From: Thalassolituus alkanivorans
GTDB taxonomy: Bacteria > Pseudomonadota > Gammaproteobacteria > Pseudomonadales > Oceanobacteraceae
DNA length: 64,000 bases
Direction: 5' to 3'
Assembly (NCBI RefSeq): GCF_020447205.1
Contig: NZ_JAJAEL010000006.1
Span: forward strand, 129,865 to 193,864
Under the pieces are notes generated by a model. It was not told the origin of the DNA and did not search any database. It saw nothing but the letters and a program-made list of their open reading frames with translations. The position numbers were made by a program, and so were the translations under genes. Shown here one piece after another: positions 25,797 through 35,095 of the stretch. Every line of letters starts with the position of its first letter. Within the stretch, counting starts at the first letter, position 1.

Positions 25797-28582
25797 GCCA
25801 CCGACTCCTCGGCCGCAGCCATCGTATCAGCGGCATTAAATTCCAGCCGTTCTACACGGCCACTGGAACCATCCATGCGCACCAGCTCCTGGTCGGCCAG
25901 TAATTTGGTTAACCCCGGAATACCCACCACCGCAGGAATTCCCAGCTCACGGGCCACCACCGCCGAGTGACTGAGGGTTGAGCCACGCTCCACCAGAATA
26001 CCGCCGGCAGTCGGAAATAACGGTGCCCAGCCCGGATCGGTACGTACGGTGCAGAGAATCTGACCATTTAAATTCAGCTCATCGTCCGGCGAGAAAATCA
26101 GCCGTACTTTTTGCTCAACAATACCCGGATAACAACCGGTGCCCTGCAGACTGCCATCGGCGGCTGCGGTTTCTTCCTGAGCATGCGGATATTCAAAGCG
26201 GTTATTGCAGTACAGTGGCCCACGGGTGTGGAAATGATGCGGCGGTTCATCCGCTTCGTAAGACGCGAACTCCGCACGACGGATTGCCACCAGCGGTTTT
26301 AAATCAGCAGTCACCGAGCGGCCGTCGGCATAGGCGTAGATTTCTTCCAGAGTCAGATAAAAAATATCTTCGGCCTGCTCAAGTTGCGAATAAAACGCCA
26401 GCTGCTCACCGAGCTGACGGAAAATATCGCGGTACAGACCAAACATCCGGGTACGCGCCAGACGCATATTCTCGCGGTTGCGGATGGCATCGCGCAGGCG
26501 GCTTAAATCACGCTGGAATTTTTTTAAGCCACGGCGACCAAATTGCTTCTGCAATGCTGGTAATACGGCCTGCTCTGCTTCGGCACGGAAACGGGCTTCG
26601 TTTTCGGCCAGCGTCGCCAGGGTCAGATCGTCACGGCTTAAAAAGTTTTTCAGCACCGCAAACATAAAAGAAGCGTCCTGACGCAGCGTTACCGACTCCA
26701 GTTTCAGCTCGCCCATGGTGCGGTCGCCGTACAGTTCAATGTACTGCAGACAGCGGCTGTGGAAATCCGGGAATTTTAATTGCAGCAAAACCAGAAGCTG
26801 ATCGTTTGGCTGATCTTTTAAGCACGCCAGCAATTCCGGCTGCGTACGCGCTTCATCACATAAACGCAGCAGGAATTTGGTAGGTTCAGTACTTTCGATG
26901 CCTTCTTCACCGGACAGCAGGTTGTTCTGTACCAGCGCCGGATTTTCTACGCCGAGTTTTTCCAGCCAGCGGTGCACCTTGCCGTTCATCATCATCACGT
27001 AAAAATCGTTAACGATGGGCGTGGTCCAGTTATTCAGCAGGGTTTTATCCAGCGTACGGCTGAGGCTGATTAATGCATCCATGCTCAGGCTGTGCAGTTT
27101 ATTGCGCTCGACCCGGGCATATTCAGCGGCAAAGTGCGCGCGGAATTCAGCCACCAGATCATCCATACGGCGGAAACGGCTGAGCATGGCAAACAATGCG
27201 CGCAACATCTGCGGCAGGCGTGCCAGCTTTTCGCGGCCACTCAGTTCGCGATCCTGAATCAGATCTACCGGATCGGTCAGGCCCATCATTCGTTCCATAT
27301 CGGCTTTATTGGTACGGAAAGATGGCAGGAATAATAAACCGCGATACCAGTTATTAATGTTGTAATACACCCGGCCACGAATCAGGCCGAGCATATTTTC
27401 CAGCATATCCTGATGCTGCTGTACGACATTTTCACGCACACCCAATAAACGCAGGGTCTGCTCGTATACAGTTTTATAAGCGCGGTTGGCAAAGCTGAAG
27501 GTCAGCGGTGTGGTTACACCACAATAGGATTCCTGAATATTGGAATTATCCCAGACCTGCAAACGGTCGGTATCGGGGTTCTGTTCCGGTAAACGCGTCA
27601 CCGGACGCGCCTGCAGAATATAAAACGCACCGTCTTTCAGGCACCATTCAATATCCTGCGGTGCGCAATAGGCTTCCGCAATGCTGCGTCCCAGATCACG
27701 CAGGGCAAAAATCTGCGTGTCGGTTAAACAGGCAACCGCACGTTTATCGGCGGCCACTTCCTGTTCACGGGTACCACCCTGCTCAGCATCCTGCACCAGA
27801 CACAGGTCTTTATCGTTGACCTGCACGCTGAGTTCATTGCTGTTTAAACGCACACTGATTTCATCGGCATTGCAGTGGCCGGAAACCAGACCTTCGCCAC
27901 AACCCCAGGTAGCCGAAATAAAGGCTTCGCCACGATCACCATTAACCGGGTTGGCGGTGAACATCACACCGGCAACATCGGCATCAATCATGCGCTGAAT
28001 AATCACTGCAGCATTAATATCGGTCAGGCCCAGACCTTTCTGGATGCGATAAGCCAGAGCGCGGGCATTAAAGGCACTCTGCATCACGGTAATAATGGCC
28101 GCGGCAATCTGCTCTTCACCACGCTGATATAAACAGCTGTCCATCTGTCCGGCAAAAGACGCACCTTCAGCATCTTCACCCACCACCGATGAGCGCACCG
28201 CCCACCAGCCATGTGCCAATGCATCGCTGCCAATGGCTGTGCGCACGTCGTCGGCAATGGCAATTAATAAACCGCCATCGCGGATTTTCTGCTGAATCCC
28301 CTGGGCGACCTGTTCCAGCGCGCTGCTGTCGGGCTTATCGCCCAGTGACGCCAGTTCGGTTTCGATCCACTGTTCAAGATTTAGCGAGCGTAACTGTGCA
28401 CGGAAAGCCGCAACGGGTACCACCCACCATTGCGGCACCTGAAGACTATTAATGGCCAGAGTCTGGCGGCTTAAAAATGCCAGATTAAAGGCTTTGCCAC
28501 CCACCTGATCAGCACTCAGCGCTGCGGCCTGCAGCGCATCCAGACAATAATTAGCCGGGCTGTTTACAGTGTCTTTTTTCAC
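25793..28582 (-). CDS. PEP synthase-like phosphotransferase (ATP-grasp + mobile His domain)
   Basis: The 929-residue protein has the layout of rifampin phosphotransferase and PEP synthase. An N-terminal PPDK-type ATP-binding domain (WWAVRSSVVGEDAEGASFAG, GVMFTANPVNGDRGE, FYILQARPVTR near 333) is followed by a ~450-residue variable helical middle. It ends in the swivelling phosphohistidine domain with GSTLSHSAVVARELGIP, catalytic His872. In this family ATP phosphorylates the His and the phosphate goes to a substrate bound by the middle domain. The C-terminal PEP/pyruvate TIM barrel of true PEP synthase is absent, so a different acceptor, probably a small molecule or lipid alcohol, is likely. 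The start is GTG, overlapping the HMGR-kinase stop (GTGA). Confidence 0.82.
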   Translation of the reverse strand: MKKDTVNSPANYCLDALQAAALSADQVGGKAFNLAFLSRQTLAINSLQVPQWWVVPVAAFRAQLRSLNLEQWIETELASLGDKPDSSALEQVAQGIQQKIRDGGLLIAIADDVRTAIGSDALAHGWWAVRSSVVGEDAEGASFAGQMDSCLYQRGEEQIAAAIITVMQSAFNARALAYRIQKGLGLTDINAAVIIQRMIDADVAGVMFTANPVNGDRGEAFISATWGCGEGLVSGHCNADEISVRLNSNELSVQVNDKDLCLVQDAEQGGTREQEVAADKRAVACLTDTQIFALRDLGRSIAEAYCAPQDIEWCLKDGAFYILQARPVTRLPEQNPDTDRLQVWDNSNIQESYCGVTTPLTFSFANRAYKTVYEQTLRLLGVRENVVQQHQDMLENMLGLIRGRVYYNINNWYRGLLFLPSFRTNKADMERMMGLTDPVDLIQDRELSGREKLARLPQMLRALFAMLSRFRRMDDLVAEFRAHFAAEYARVERNKLHSLSMDALISLSRTLDKTLLNNWTTPIVNDFYVMMMNGKVHRWLEKLGVENPALVQNNLLSGEEGIESTEPTKFLLRLCDEARTQPELLACLKDQPNDQLLVLLQLKFPDFHSRCLQYIELYGDRTMGELKLESVTLRQDASFMFAVLKNFLSRDDLTLATLAENEARFRAEAEQAVLPALQKQFGRRGLKKFQRDLSRLRDAIRNRENMRLARTRMFGLYRDIFRQLGEQLAFYSQLEQAEDIFYLTLEEIYAYADGRSVTADLKPLVAIRRAEFASYEADEPPHHFHTRGPLYCNNRFEYPHAQEETAAADGSLQGTGCYPGIVEQKVRLIFSPDDELNLNGQILCTVRTDPGWAPLFPTAGGILVERGSTLSHSAVVARELGIPAVVGIPGLTKLLADQELVRMDGSSGRVERLEFNAADTMAAAEESVA

Positions 28583-31353
28583 AAGCTTTGATCTCCGTTT
28601 TCCAGACGCTGAATTTCCAGATCCAGCAGACGACGGAAGGTACGCACCACCCGCTCCATAAACGGATAATGACGGAAGGTATGTGCCATTACATACATAG
28701 GTACACGGTTAACAACCAGATCCCACAGTGTCAGGGTAAAGCCATAACGCCATTGTTCAGCATCCAGCGTAACGCCAGCGGCCTGTTCCAGTTGCACGCG
28801 GTGACGCTCAATTAAAGCTTCCACCAGCTGCGGATCAAAATCCGGATTCAGGGTAAATACCAGCAATTCAGCCAGATCGTGTTGTGGTGCCTGAACGGTC
28901 GCCAGTTCCCAGTCGTAAGCGCAGAGTGTCAGTTCACTGCCCTGACGACGGAAGGCAATATTGCGCGGATTAAAATCGTTATGGATCAGGGTTTTCGGTA
29001 AGGCATCCAGCTGCGGATACCACTGCTCCATGCTGTACACGCGATCGCGGAAGCGCTCCATATCACCAGCACTGAACCATTCCGGGAATTCCTGCTGGGC
29101 GTGGGCACCAAGCATTTCCCACAGGCGGGTTTTTTCCAGCATATTGGCGGTATTCGGTGCGTCGCAGATCCAGTCCTGAGTCAGCAGTTCGTCTTCGCGG
29201 TTCAGCCAGATACTGTGCACCTGAGCAATGCCATCAACGGCGGCATTAAAGTGTTCGGTCGTCCAGCCGGAAGTGTCGTCAGCGGAATCCATTAATTCCA
29301 GACCATCGAGATATTCCTGCACCAGAACATAGGCTTCACGTGAGGCATCCGCCCAGGCCATATAGGTGGTCGGAGCAACGCGGCGGAAACGTTCATCCTG
29401 CTGCGCCATCACTTCCAGCTCACGCACATGACAGCCACGGAAACCAACATGCTTGCGGAATTCGTTATAGGCATGCGCCAGACGGGCATCACACATAGAC
29501 GCCATAGAGTTAAGCATCAGGATAACTTCGTCATCCAGCGGCTTTACTTTGACCATCACATCCAGCGTCTGATCGGCATCGTCAAGTGTCAGGCGGAACG
29601 GATAATGGCCAACCAGCTTATTAATTTTATGCGCTGTCAGTTCGGTAATAATACTGCTGCCTTTACCCGACAGGCTCAGACTCTGCTGCGCACTGACCTG
29701 CACGTTGCGGTTTAAACCCTGTGATAATGCACGGCTGAAAAACTCCGGATTTAAATCACCGAGTTTTAACCATTCTACCGGGCGGTTACGGCCAAGTTTT
29801 TCGTGAGCGCGGGCAAACTGATCGCTGGCAATGGCCGACAGCGTGGATAAATCAAGCGCCAGACAGTAACCGGCAATCACTTCGGCCAGTTTATGCGCAC
29901 AGCCGGGGCCCGCACAGCCAATCATCTGCAGGCATTCCTTCTGCTGCGGCAGACTGGTGCCGCCGCCGACCGTACCGACCACCAGACTTGGCAGGCGCAG
30001 CGTGGCGTAAATCGCATTATCATCGGTCATTTCCATATGCAGCTGGCCGATGGCCGACTCGTGTACACAGGCAATGTCCTGACCGGTGGCAGTAAACATC
30101 GCACCGATCACGTTGGCGATATTAATATTCAGACCGACCATACCAGCCGCAATACTGCCGCCAACAAAATGGTTATAGGCGGTGAACAGTTCGCGCGCGC
30201 TGACTTTTAATACTTTACGGCAGACATCATCGCTGAGTACGGCTTCTGCCAGTACGCGCACACCACGACCACGCAGGAAAGAGTTATAGGTAACTTTTTT
30301 ATCGTTGGAAAGGTTGGCCTCAACCATAAAGTTTTCAAACTCTATGCCTTCGAAAGCACGCATTTCGGCCAGAATCCACTGACACGCCTGCCAGGTGCAG
30401 GTGGTGGTCATATTCTGACCCGCAGCATCACCGGTTTCATACACAAACTGTACGTGCACCGTGCGGCCCATTAATTCGGTATGCACCTCCACCAGATTGG
30501 CATAGTTCGAATACTTACGGGTTTGGGCGGCAATTTCGTTCTGATGGTCTTTTACCCATTCGGCAAAAAATAACGCCGAAGATAAATCGCTTAATACGAA
30601 CACCGGTACACGCAGCATACGCTGACCCAGTACCCGCACATTCACACCACCGGCACGGGAAATCGCTGTGGCACCACGGGTAGCCGATGCCACCAGTGCA
30701 CCTTCAGAAGTTGCCATAGGTGCATAAAATAAACCGTTCGCGTGTTCGCCACGGATATGCAATGGCCCGGCCACACCCACCGGAATTTCGACAGTACCGA
30801 TTAACGCTTCGATATTACTGACCAGCGCTTTCGGATCGAGAGTAATGTCCGCTACCCGCTCCATCGCCGCACCGGTTTCTGCGCGGACAAAACCCAGACG
30901 CTCCTGACGGGCCTCTTCGGTGTATAAACCACGCGCCGGTACTTTCGGCAACGTCAGTTCGTCGTATAAACGACCATCATCTTCTGCCGCACGCTGACGC
31001 AGGGCATAACTGATCTGCCACAGCTGACGGCTGTTTTCGGCGGTGTTTTCACCATCGGTATCGTTACGCAATACCAGACGCCATAATTTAGAATTCTGCG
31101 CGACTTCCAGTTTGCTGATGATTAAATCGCGCAGCACATATTCTTTATCGGCCAGAACCAGAGTCACCGTGGTAAAGGCAGCATCCAGCTGCCATTGTTC
31201 GCAGGGCTCGGCCAGCACGCATAAATGGCTTTTGGAAACATCCACGGCTTCGGCATTGCGCCAGTTATCACCGCACTGCAGACGTACGCTGGCGTTCTGT
31301 TCAGGGCTGAATTCATAACGGGCTTGAGTAGTATAAACGCGGGCCTTTTTCAT
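28579..31353 (-). CDS. Fusion: class I HMG-CoA reductase + APH-family kinase
   Basis: The 924-residue protein has an N-terminal ~130-residue domain of unknown type, a class I HMG-CoA reductase (about 135-545) and an aminoglycoside-phosphotransferase-like kinase (about 555-924). The reductase keeps all four catalytic residues: Glu217 (MATSEGAL), Lys352 (NDKKVTYN), Asp426 (TATGQDIA) and His517 (ARAHEKLGRNR), with spacing close to the human enzyme, plus IPVGVAGPL and VGTVGGGTSLP. The kinase has catalytic HNDFNPRN (Asp793, Asn798) and metal-binding Asp814 in YDWELA. HMGR reduces HMG-CoA to mevalonate; fusion to a kinase suggests the alcohol formed is phosphorylated at once. No HMG-CoA synthase or other mevalonate gene is in view. 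The ATG overlaps the ubiA-like stop. Confidence 0.9.
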   Translation of the reverse strand: MKKARVYTTQARYEFSPEQNASVRLQCGDNWRNAEAVDVSKSHLCVLAEPCEQWQLDAAFTTVTLVLADKEYVLRDLIISKLEVAQNSKLWRLVLRNDTDGENTAENSRQLWQISYALRQRAAEDDGRLYDELTLPKVPARGLYTEEARQERLGFVRAETGAAMERVADITLDPKALVSNIEALIGTVEIPVGVAGPLHIRGEHANGLFYAPMATSEGALVASATRGATAISRAGGVNVRVLGQRMLRVPVFVLSDLSSALFFAEWVKDHQNEIAAQTRKYSNYANLVEVHTELMGRTVHVQFVYETGDAAGQNMTTTCTWQACQWILAEMRAFEGIEFENFMVEANLSNDKKVTYNSFLRGRGVRVLAEAVLSDDVCRKVLKVSARELFTAYNHFVGGSIAAGMVGLNINIANVIGAMFTATGQDIACVHESAIGQLHMEMTDDNAIYATLRLPSLVVGTVGGGTSLPQQKECLQMIGCAGPGCAHKLAEVIAGYCLALDLSTLSAIASDQFARAHEKLGRNRPVEWLKLGDLNPEFFSRALSQGLNRNVQVSAQQSLSLSGKGSSIITELTAHKINKLVGHYPFRLTLDDADQTLDVMVKVKPLDDEVILMLNSMASMCDARLAHAYNEFRKHVGFRGCHVRELEVMAQQDERFRRVAPTTYMAWADASREAYVLVQEYLDGLELMDSADDTSGWTTEHFNAAVDGIAQVHSIWLNREDELLTQDWICDAPNTANMLEKTRLWEMLGAHAQQEFPEWFSAGDMERFRDRVYSMEQWYPQLDALPKTLIHNDFNPRNIAFRRQGSELTLCAYDWELATVQAPQHDLAELLVFTLNPDFDPQLVEALIERHRVQLEQAAGVTLDAEQWRYGFTLTLWDLVVNRVPMYVMAHTFRHYPFMERVVRTFRRLLDLEIQRLENGDQSL

Positions 31354-32312
31354 ACGGCAGCTCCCAGCAGGTGAATGTTTAATGCAGCGGCGATAATCAC
31401 CACCAGATAGCCCAGCAACATCGTCAGGGCGACGGCTTTCTCGTTATTTTCACGGCCGCTTTCATGGGGGGATTGTTTGAATTTGAAAACAGCTTTAAGA
31501 GCCAGTACCAGAACCAGTACCAGCAATACGGCATAAACCACTAATACTGCGACATCCAGCAGCCACAGTAATACCAGCTGGTTCACCACCATGGCGCAGA
31601 CCAGCGCAATGACCAGATTAGCGGCACCCTGCACGCCAAGGATGCGCGAGTAAGAATCGACCGTTTCGCGCTCTTCTTCCGGGCCACGGGTCTTACGGGT
31701 AATTTCAAAACAGAAGCCACTGATAAACGCCAGGCTCATCATCGCCATTAAAGGCGCAGAATTCAGTAACTGCATTACCGGCAGTTGTGGTTGTGCCATC
31801 GCCGCCAGCCAGAGCACGATCAGCGGCATAATCGCCATATGGCTCAGGGCATACAGCAGCAGACGTTTTTCCAGCCAGGCGCCACAAAAAAACTCAGCAC
31901 CCATTAAACACAGGTAAACAAACATCACGGCCCAGACGATCAGGGTATCGGTACCCAGAAACAGGCTCCACAGCAGCTGGGCAATGACCGCAATAATACC
32001 CAGACCTTTCAGGTGCGTCAGAGTAATGCGGCCACTCTGCAATACACGTTGCGGGTGGTTTTTAACATCCAGCTCGTAATCTTTATGTTCATCGAAAATA
32101 CGGATGGTTAAAAACAACGACCAGGTAATCAGGCAGGAAACGATATCGCTCCAGTTAAAAAACCATTCGCCCTGACTGGCACGAACAACACTGGCGGTGA
32201 CCAGATAAAGAATAAAAAACAGCAAGGCATTGGCGAACGGAAAACGTTCGTCCATCCAGGCGCGGATACGGCGCAGCAACGGCTCGCCGGCAATAACAGC
32301 AGAGTTAGTCAT
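31350..32312 (-). CDS. UbiA family prenyltransferase
   Basis: The 320-residue protein has eight to nine membrane segments and the first prenyl-diphosphate-binding motif D74-x3-D78-x3-D82 (RIFDEHKDYELD), followed by NHPQRVLQSG as in UbiA enzymes. The second acidic motif is unusual: around 214-226 it reads ERETVDSYSRILG in place of the common DxxGDxxxG. The family moves a polyprenyl chain from its diphosphate to an acceptor in the membrane; it includes the archaeal enzyme that forms the second ether bond of archaeol. It is second in the operon, 35 bases after the MMPL gene, and overlaps the HMGR start by four bases. Acceptor unknown. Confidence 0.85.
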   Translation of the reverse strand: MTNSAVIAGEPLLRRIRAWMDERFPFANALLFFILYLVTASVVRASQGEWFFNWSDIVSCLITWSLFLTIRIFDEHKDYELDVKNHPQRVLQSGRITLTHLKGLGIIAVIAQLLWSLFLGTDTLIVWAVMFVYLCLMGAEFFCGAWLEKRLLLYALSHMAIMPLIVLWLAAMAQPQLPVMQLLNSAPLMAMMSLAFISGFCFEITRKTRGPEEERETVDSYSRILGVQGAANLVIALVCAMVVNQLVLLWLLDVAVLVVYAVLLVLVLVLALKAVFKFKQSPHESGRENNEKAVALTMLLGYLVVIIAAALNIHLLGAAV

Positions 32313-32347
32313 AGAGAGGTCTCATTAATTGAATAAATCAGAAAAAT

Positions 32348-34645
32348 TCAGTCGCGATCCAACAGCATCAGCAACAAAGGTAAAAGAATAAGATCGGCCA
32401 GTAAGGCAACGATAACCGTCAGAGCCATCAGCCCACCCATGCCCCAGGTGGGCGAAAAAGGTGACAACAGCAACAGTGCAAAACCGGCGGCCAGTACCAG
32501 GCTGGTAATAATCATGGCCACGCCAACGGTAGAAAATGCGTATTCGATGGCCGCTTCGGTGCTTTCACCTCTGGCCCTGGCGTTGCGGTACTTGGCAAGA
32601 AAGTGCACGGTGTCATCAACCACCAGACCAAGACTCATGCAGGCAACAATGCTCAGCCCCAGATCAACATGACCACTGATATAACCCCAGATACCGTAGG
32701 CCAGCAGTGCCGGCAGTAAATTCGGCACCAGACTGATCAACCCGAGGCGAACCGAACGCAGTACCAGCATCATGACCGCCGAAATTAATACCAGCGCCAG
32801 TAATGTGCCCTGAAACAGGCTGATGCTGTTACGGTCAGAAATCTGGGCAAACACCATATCCAGACCACTGCCCGGAGCGATACTCAGCGCCGGAGTATGT
32901 TCTGCCGCCCAGTCGAGCAGAGCCTGATCAAAGGCCACTAATTCACGCGATGTACGCTTGAATAAATGCACGGTAAAACGGCTGGCGGTCTGATCAATAG
33001 TAAGGCGCTCATTCAGGCCCATGCCAAAAGGCAGAGACATTTCGTACAACAGCATTGCCTGAGCGACCTGCTCATCGGAAGCGGGAATGCGGTAGTAATC
33101 TTTATCGCCATCATGCAGTGCCTGATTCAGTGTCAGTAATGGCTGATGCAGACTGTCAACAAAACCGACTTCGGCAAAGGTTTCCAGATGCTCAGCCAGT
33201 TGCTGCAACTGTTGCATAGGTTCGGTACGGTACAGCGAGCCACCATCCTGTGCCGCGATGCGGTACTGAATAAAATTAACGCCGTTAAGTTTATCGTTCT
33301 GCAGATCCAGTGCCTGGCGAACCGCAAAGGATTCGTCGTAATACTGATGCCACTGCTCATTGAATTTCAGCTGACTGACACCTGCTGCCAGCATCGCTGA
33401 CACAATGACCGCCCCCAGCAGTAACGCCCGCGGATGCGGCTGCAATACCCGCTGCCAGAATGTCAGCAATAAACCACTGAGCCATTGTCCGGGATGCGCC
33501 AGCGTCCGGCCCGGCTGTATTTTTGGCTGTGGTAAAACACGCAATGCAGCAATAAACAGAGTCAGACTCAGCACCGCAGCTAACAGCGCGGCAAAAGCGA
33601 CTAAATTGCCCAGGTCGCGATATGGCGGAGACTCACTGAAATTCAGGCACAACAAACCAAGCGCAGTAGTAATCGAAGTAATCCACACCGGACGGATATT
33701 GGATTTAACCGCTTCCGCCAGTGCAGGTACTTTGCTCATACCGGCACGCAGCCCATGCTGATAGGTCGCCAGAATATGCAGACAGTCAGCAATTACGATA
33801 ATCATAATCATCGATGGCACAACACCCACCACCGGAGTCAGGCGTGCCGTTGTCAGTCCCAGCGCACCGGCCCACCCCAGAGCACCAAAGGTCGCCATTA
33901 CACTCAGCAGCGTCAGGGTTAATGCCAGAAAAGTACCGGCCAGAGAGCGGGTCAGAAAAAAGATACCGGCGAAAATCAGCAGATAACTGGCCGGAATCAA
34001 GGCTTCCATATCGCGCTCTACGGCTTCAGCCAGCGCCAGATTAATAATCGCCGTACCAAACAGCTGCACATCCAGATACTGCAATTCTGTGGCGGCGAGT
34101 AATTCACGGGTATAGGCGACCAGTTCGGCGGTTGCTTTTTCGTCACCGTCCGGTAATGAAAGGCTGACAATAATTAATGCCAGATCGCCGTCTTTATTGA
34201 CCAGACGATTCAGCAGATCGGGCTGAGTCCGGATATATTCCAACTCACCCGCAATATCCCAAGCAGACGCTTGCTCGGGCCGATAGAAATCATCGATATT
34301 AATATTGTCATCAGCAGACTGAATACGCTGATAATTGGTAAGAGAATCTACCCGACGGGCGTAGGGAATTTCCCAGGCGGCCTGGGTGAGTTGCGCAATT
34401 TCATTCAGCGCACGGGGATCAAGCACAGTGGCTGACGATGCCGGCTGCAACAGAAACGTCAGCGTATCCTGTTTATTAAAATCCTTTTCAAGCTGCTCAA
34501 AGCTCAGCAGCTGCGGATTATCAGCACTGAAATAAACCCGGAAGTCTGACACAAATGACAGCTTTGTCGCCCCTGTTGTCAGACTTATTATTAGTATCAT
34601 GGCGGCAACAATAACCAGCCACGGATAACGCAGTGAGAATGACAC
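32348..34645 (-). CDS. MMPL/RND family lipid-type exporter
   Basis: The 765-residue protein has the MMPL layout: one N-terminal membrane segment, a periplasmic loop (about 30-200), five segments (about 210-370), a seventh after a polar linker, a second periplasmic loop (about 420-600) and five more segments. The sterol-sensing-like blocks are present, for example GVVPSMIMIIVIADCLHI and SLGLVVDDTVHFLAKYR, which carry the proton-relay acids. Relatives export lipids and hydrophobic products, such as MmpL3 and HpnN (hopanoids). It starts at GTG after AAAGGA and is the first gene of the operon, so export of the operon's product is a natural inference. No membrane-fusion partner is adjacent. Confidence 0.85.
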   Translation of the reverse strand: MSFSLRYPWLVIVAAMILIISLTTGATKLSFVSDFRVYFSADNPQLLSFEQLEKDFNKQDTLTFLLQPASSATVLDPRALNEIAQLTQAAWEIPYARRVDSLTNYQRIQSADDNINIDDFYRPEQASAWDIAGELEYIRTQPDLLNRLVNKDGDLALIIVSLSLPDGDEKATAELVAYTRELLAATELQYLDVQLFGTAIINLALAEAVERDMEALIPASYLLIFAGIFFLTRSLAGTFLALTLTLLSVMATFGALGWAGALGLTTARLTPVVGVVPSMIMIIVIADCLHILATYQHGLRAGMSKVPALAEAVKSNIRPVWITSITTALGLLCLNFSESPPYRDLGNLVAFAALLAAVLSLTLFIAALRVLPQPKIQPGRTLAHPGQWLSGLLLTFWQRVLQPHPRALLLGAVIVSAMLAAGVSQLKFNEQWHQYYDESFAVRQALDLQNDKLNGVNFIQYRIAAQDGGSLYRTEPMQQLQQLAEHLETFAEVGFVDSLHQPLLTLNQALHDGDKDYYRIPASDEQVAQAMLLYEMSLPFGMGLNERLTIDQTASRFTVHLFKRTSRELVAFDQALLDWAAEHTPALSIAPGSGLDMVFAQISDRNSISLFQGTLLALVLISAVMMLVLRSVRLGLISLVPNLLPALLAYGIWGYISGHVDLGLSIVACMSLGLVVDDTVHFLAKYRNARARGESTEAAIEYAFSTVGVAMIITSLVLAAGFALLLLSPFSPTWGMGGLMALTVIVALLADLILLPLLLMLLDRD

Positions 34646-35041
34646 GATAAAATCCTTTTAGCCTTGCTAAAAAAAACTGGCACATCGTTTGCCATCAGCG
34701 GCTTTAGAATAATCGTTGTAACAATGCCCGGAACGGCCGCGGATATTACCCAGAGCATTCCCTTAAGGCCAGAGACAGGAACAGAAAAAATAAGAATTAA
34801 TGCAACTTATCCGACAATTTTTTACTGAGGACAAATAGCATCCGGAATGCAATCACGCATCCGGACAATATTACTCACCAATCAGGACAGCTGCGCAATA
34901 TCTCAGACGTTGTTAACAAATTTATAAATCTAATAATAAAGAATTATATAAACAAATTCGGGATGGATAATTGACGCAAAACGGGCCGCAGGAAACTTTC
35001 GGAAGCGGGCAGGTTTACCGGCCAGTTGCAGAATCGGCAAC
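34646..35041. other. Regulatory region upstream of the lipid operon
   Basis: About 400 bases without a gene lie between the exporter gene (start 34645) and the emrB-like gene's terminator. The distal part (34905-34970) is strongly AT-rich and contains the palindrome TTGTTAACAA at 34910-34919. The promoter of the seven-gene operon must lie here, reading leftward, but I see no convincing -35/-10 pair. Confidence 0.45.
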
Positions 35042-35078
35042 AAAAAAGCCGCAGCCGGAAAACTCCGCCTGCGGCTTT
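35042..35078 (-). terminator. Terminator after the emrAB-like operon
   Basis: A 10-bp stem (AAAGCCGCAG / CTGCGGCTTT) is followed on the minus strand by a T-run, just past the emrB-like stop. Confidence 0.88.
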
Positions 35079-35095
35079 AATAACAACCGGCAATA

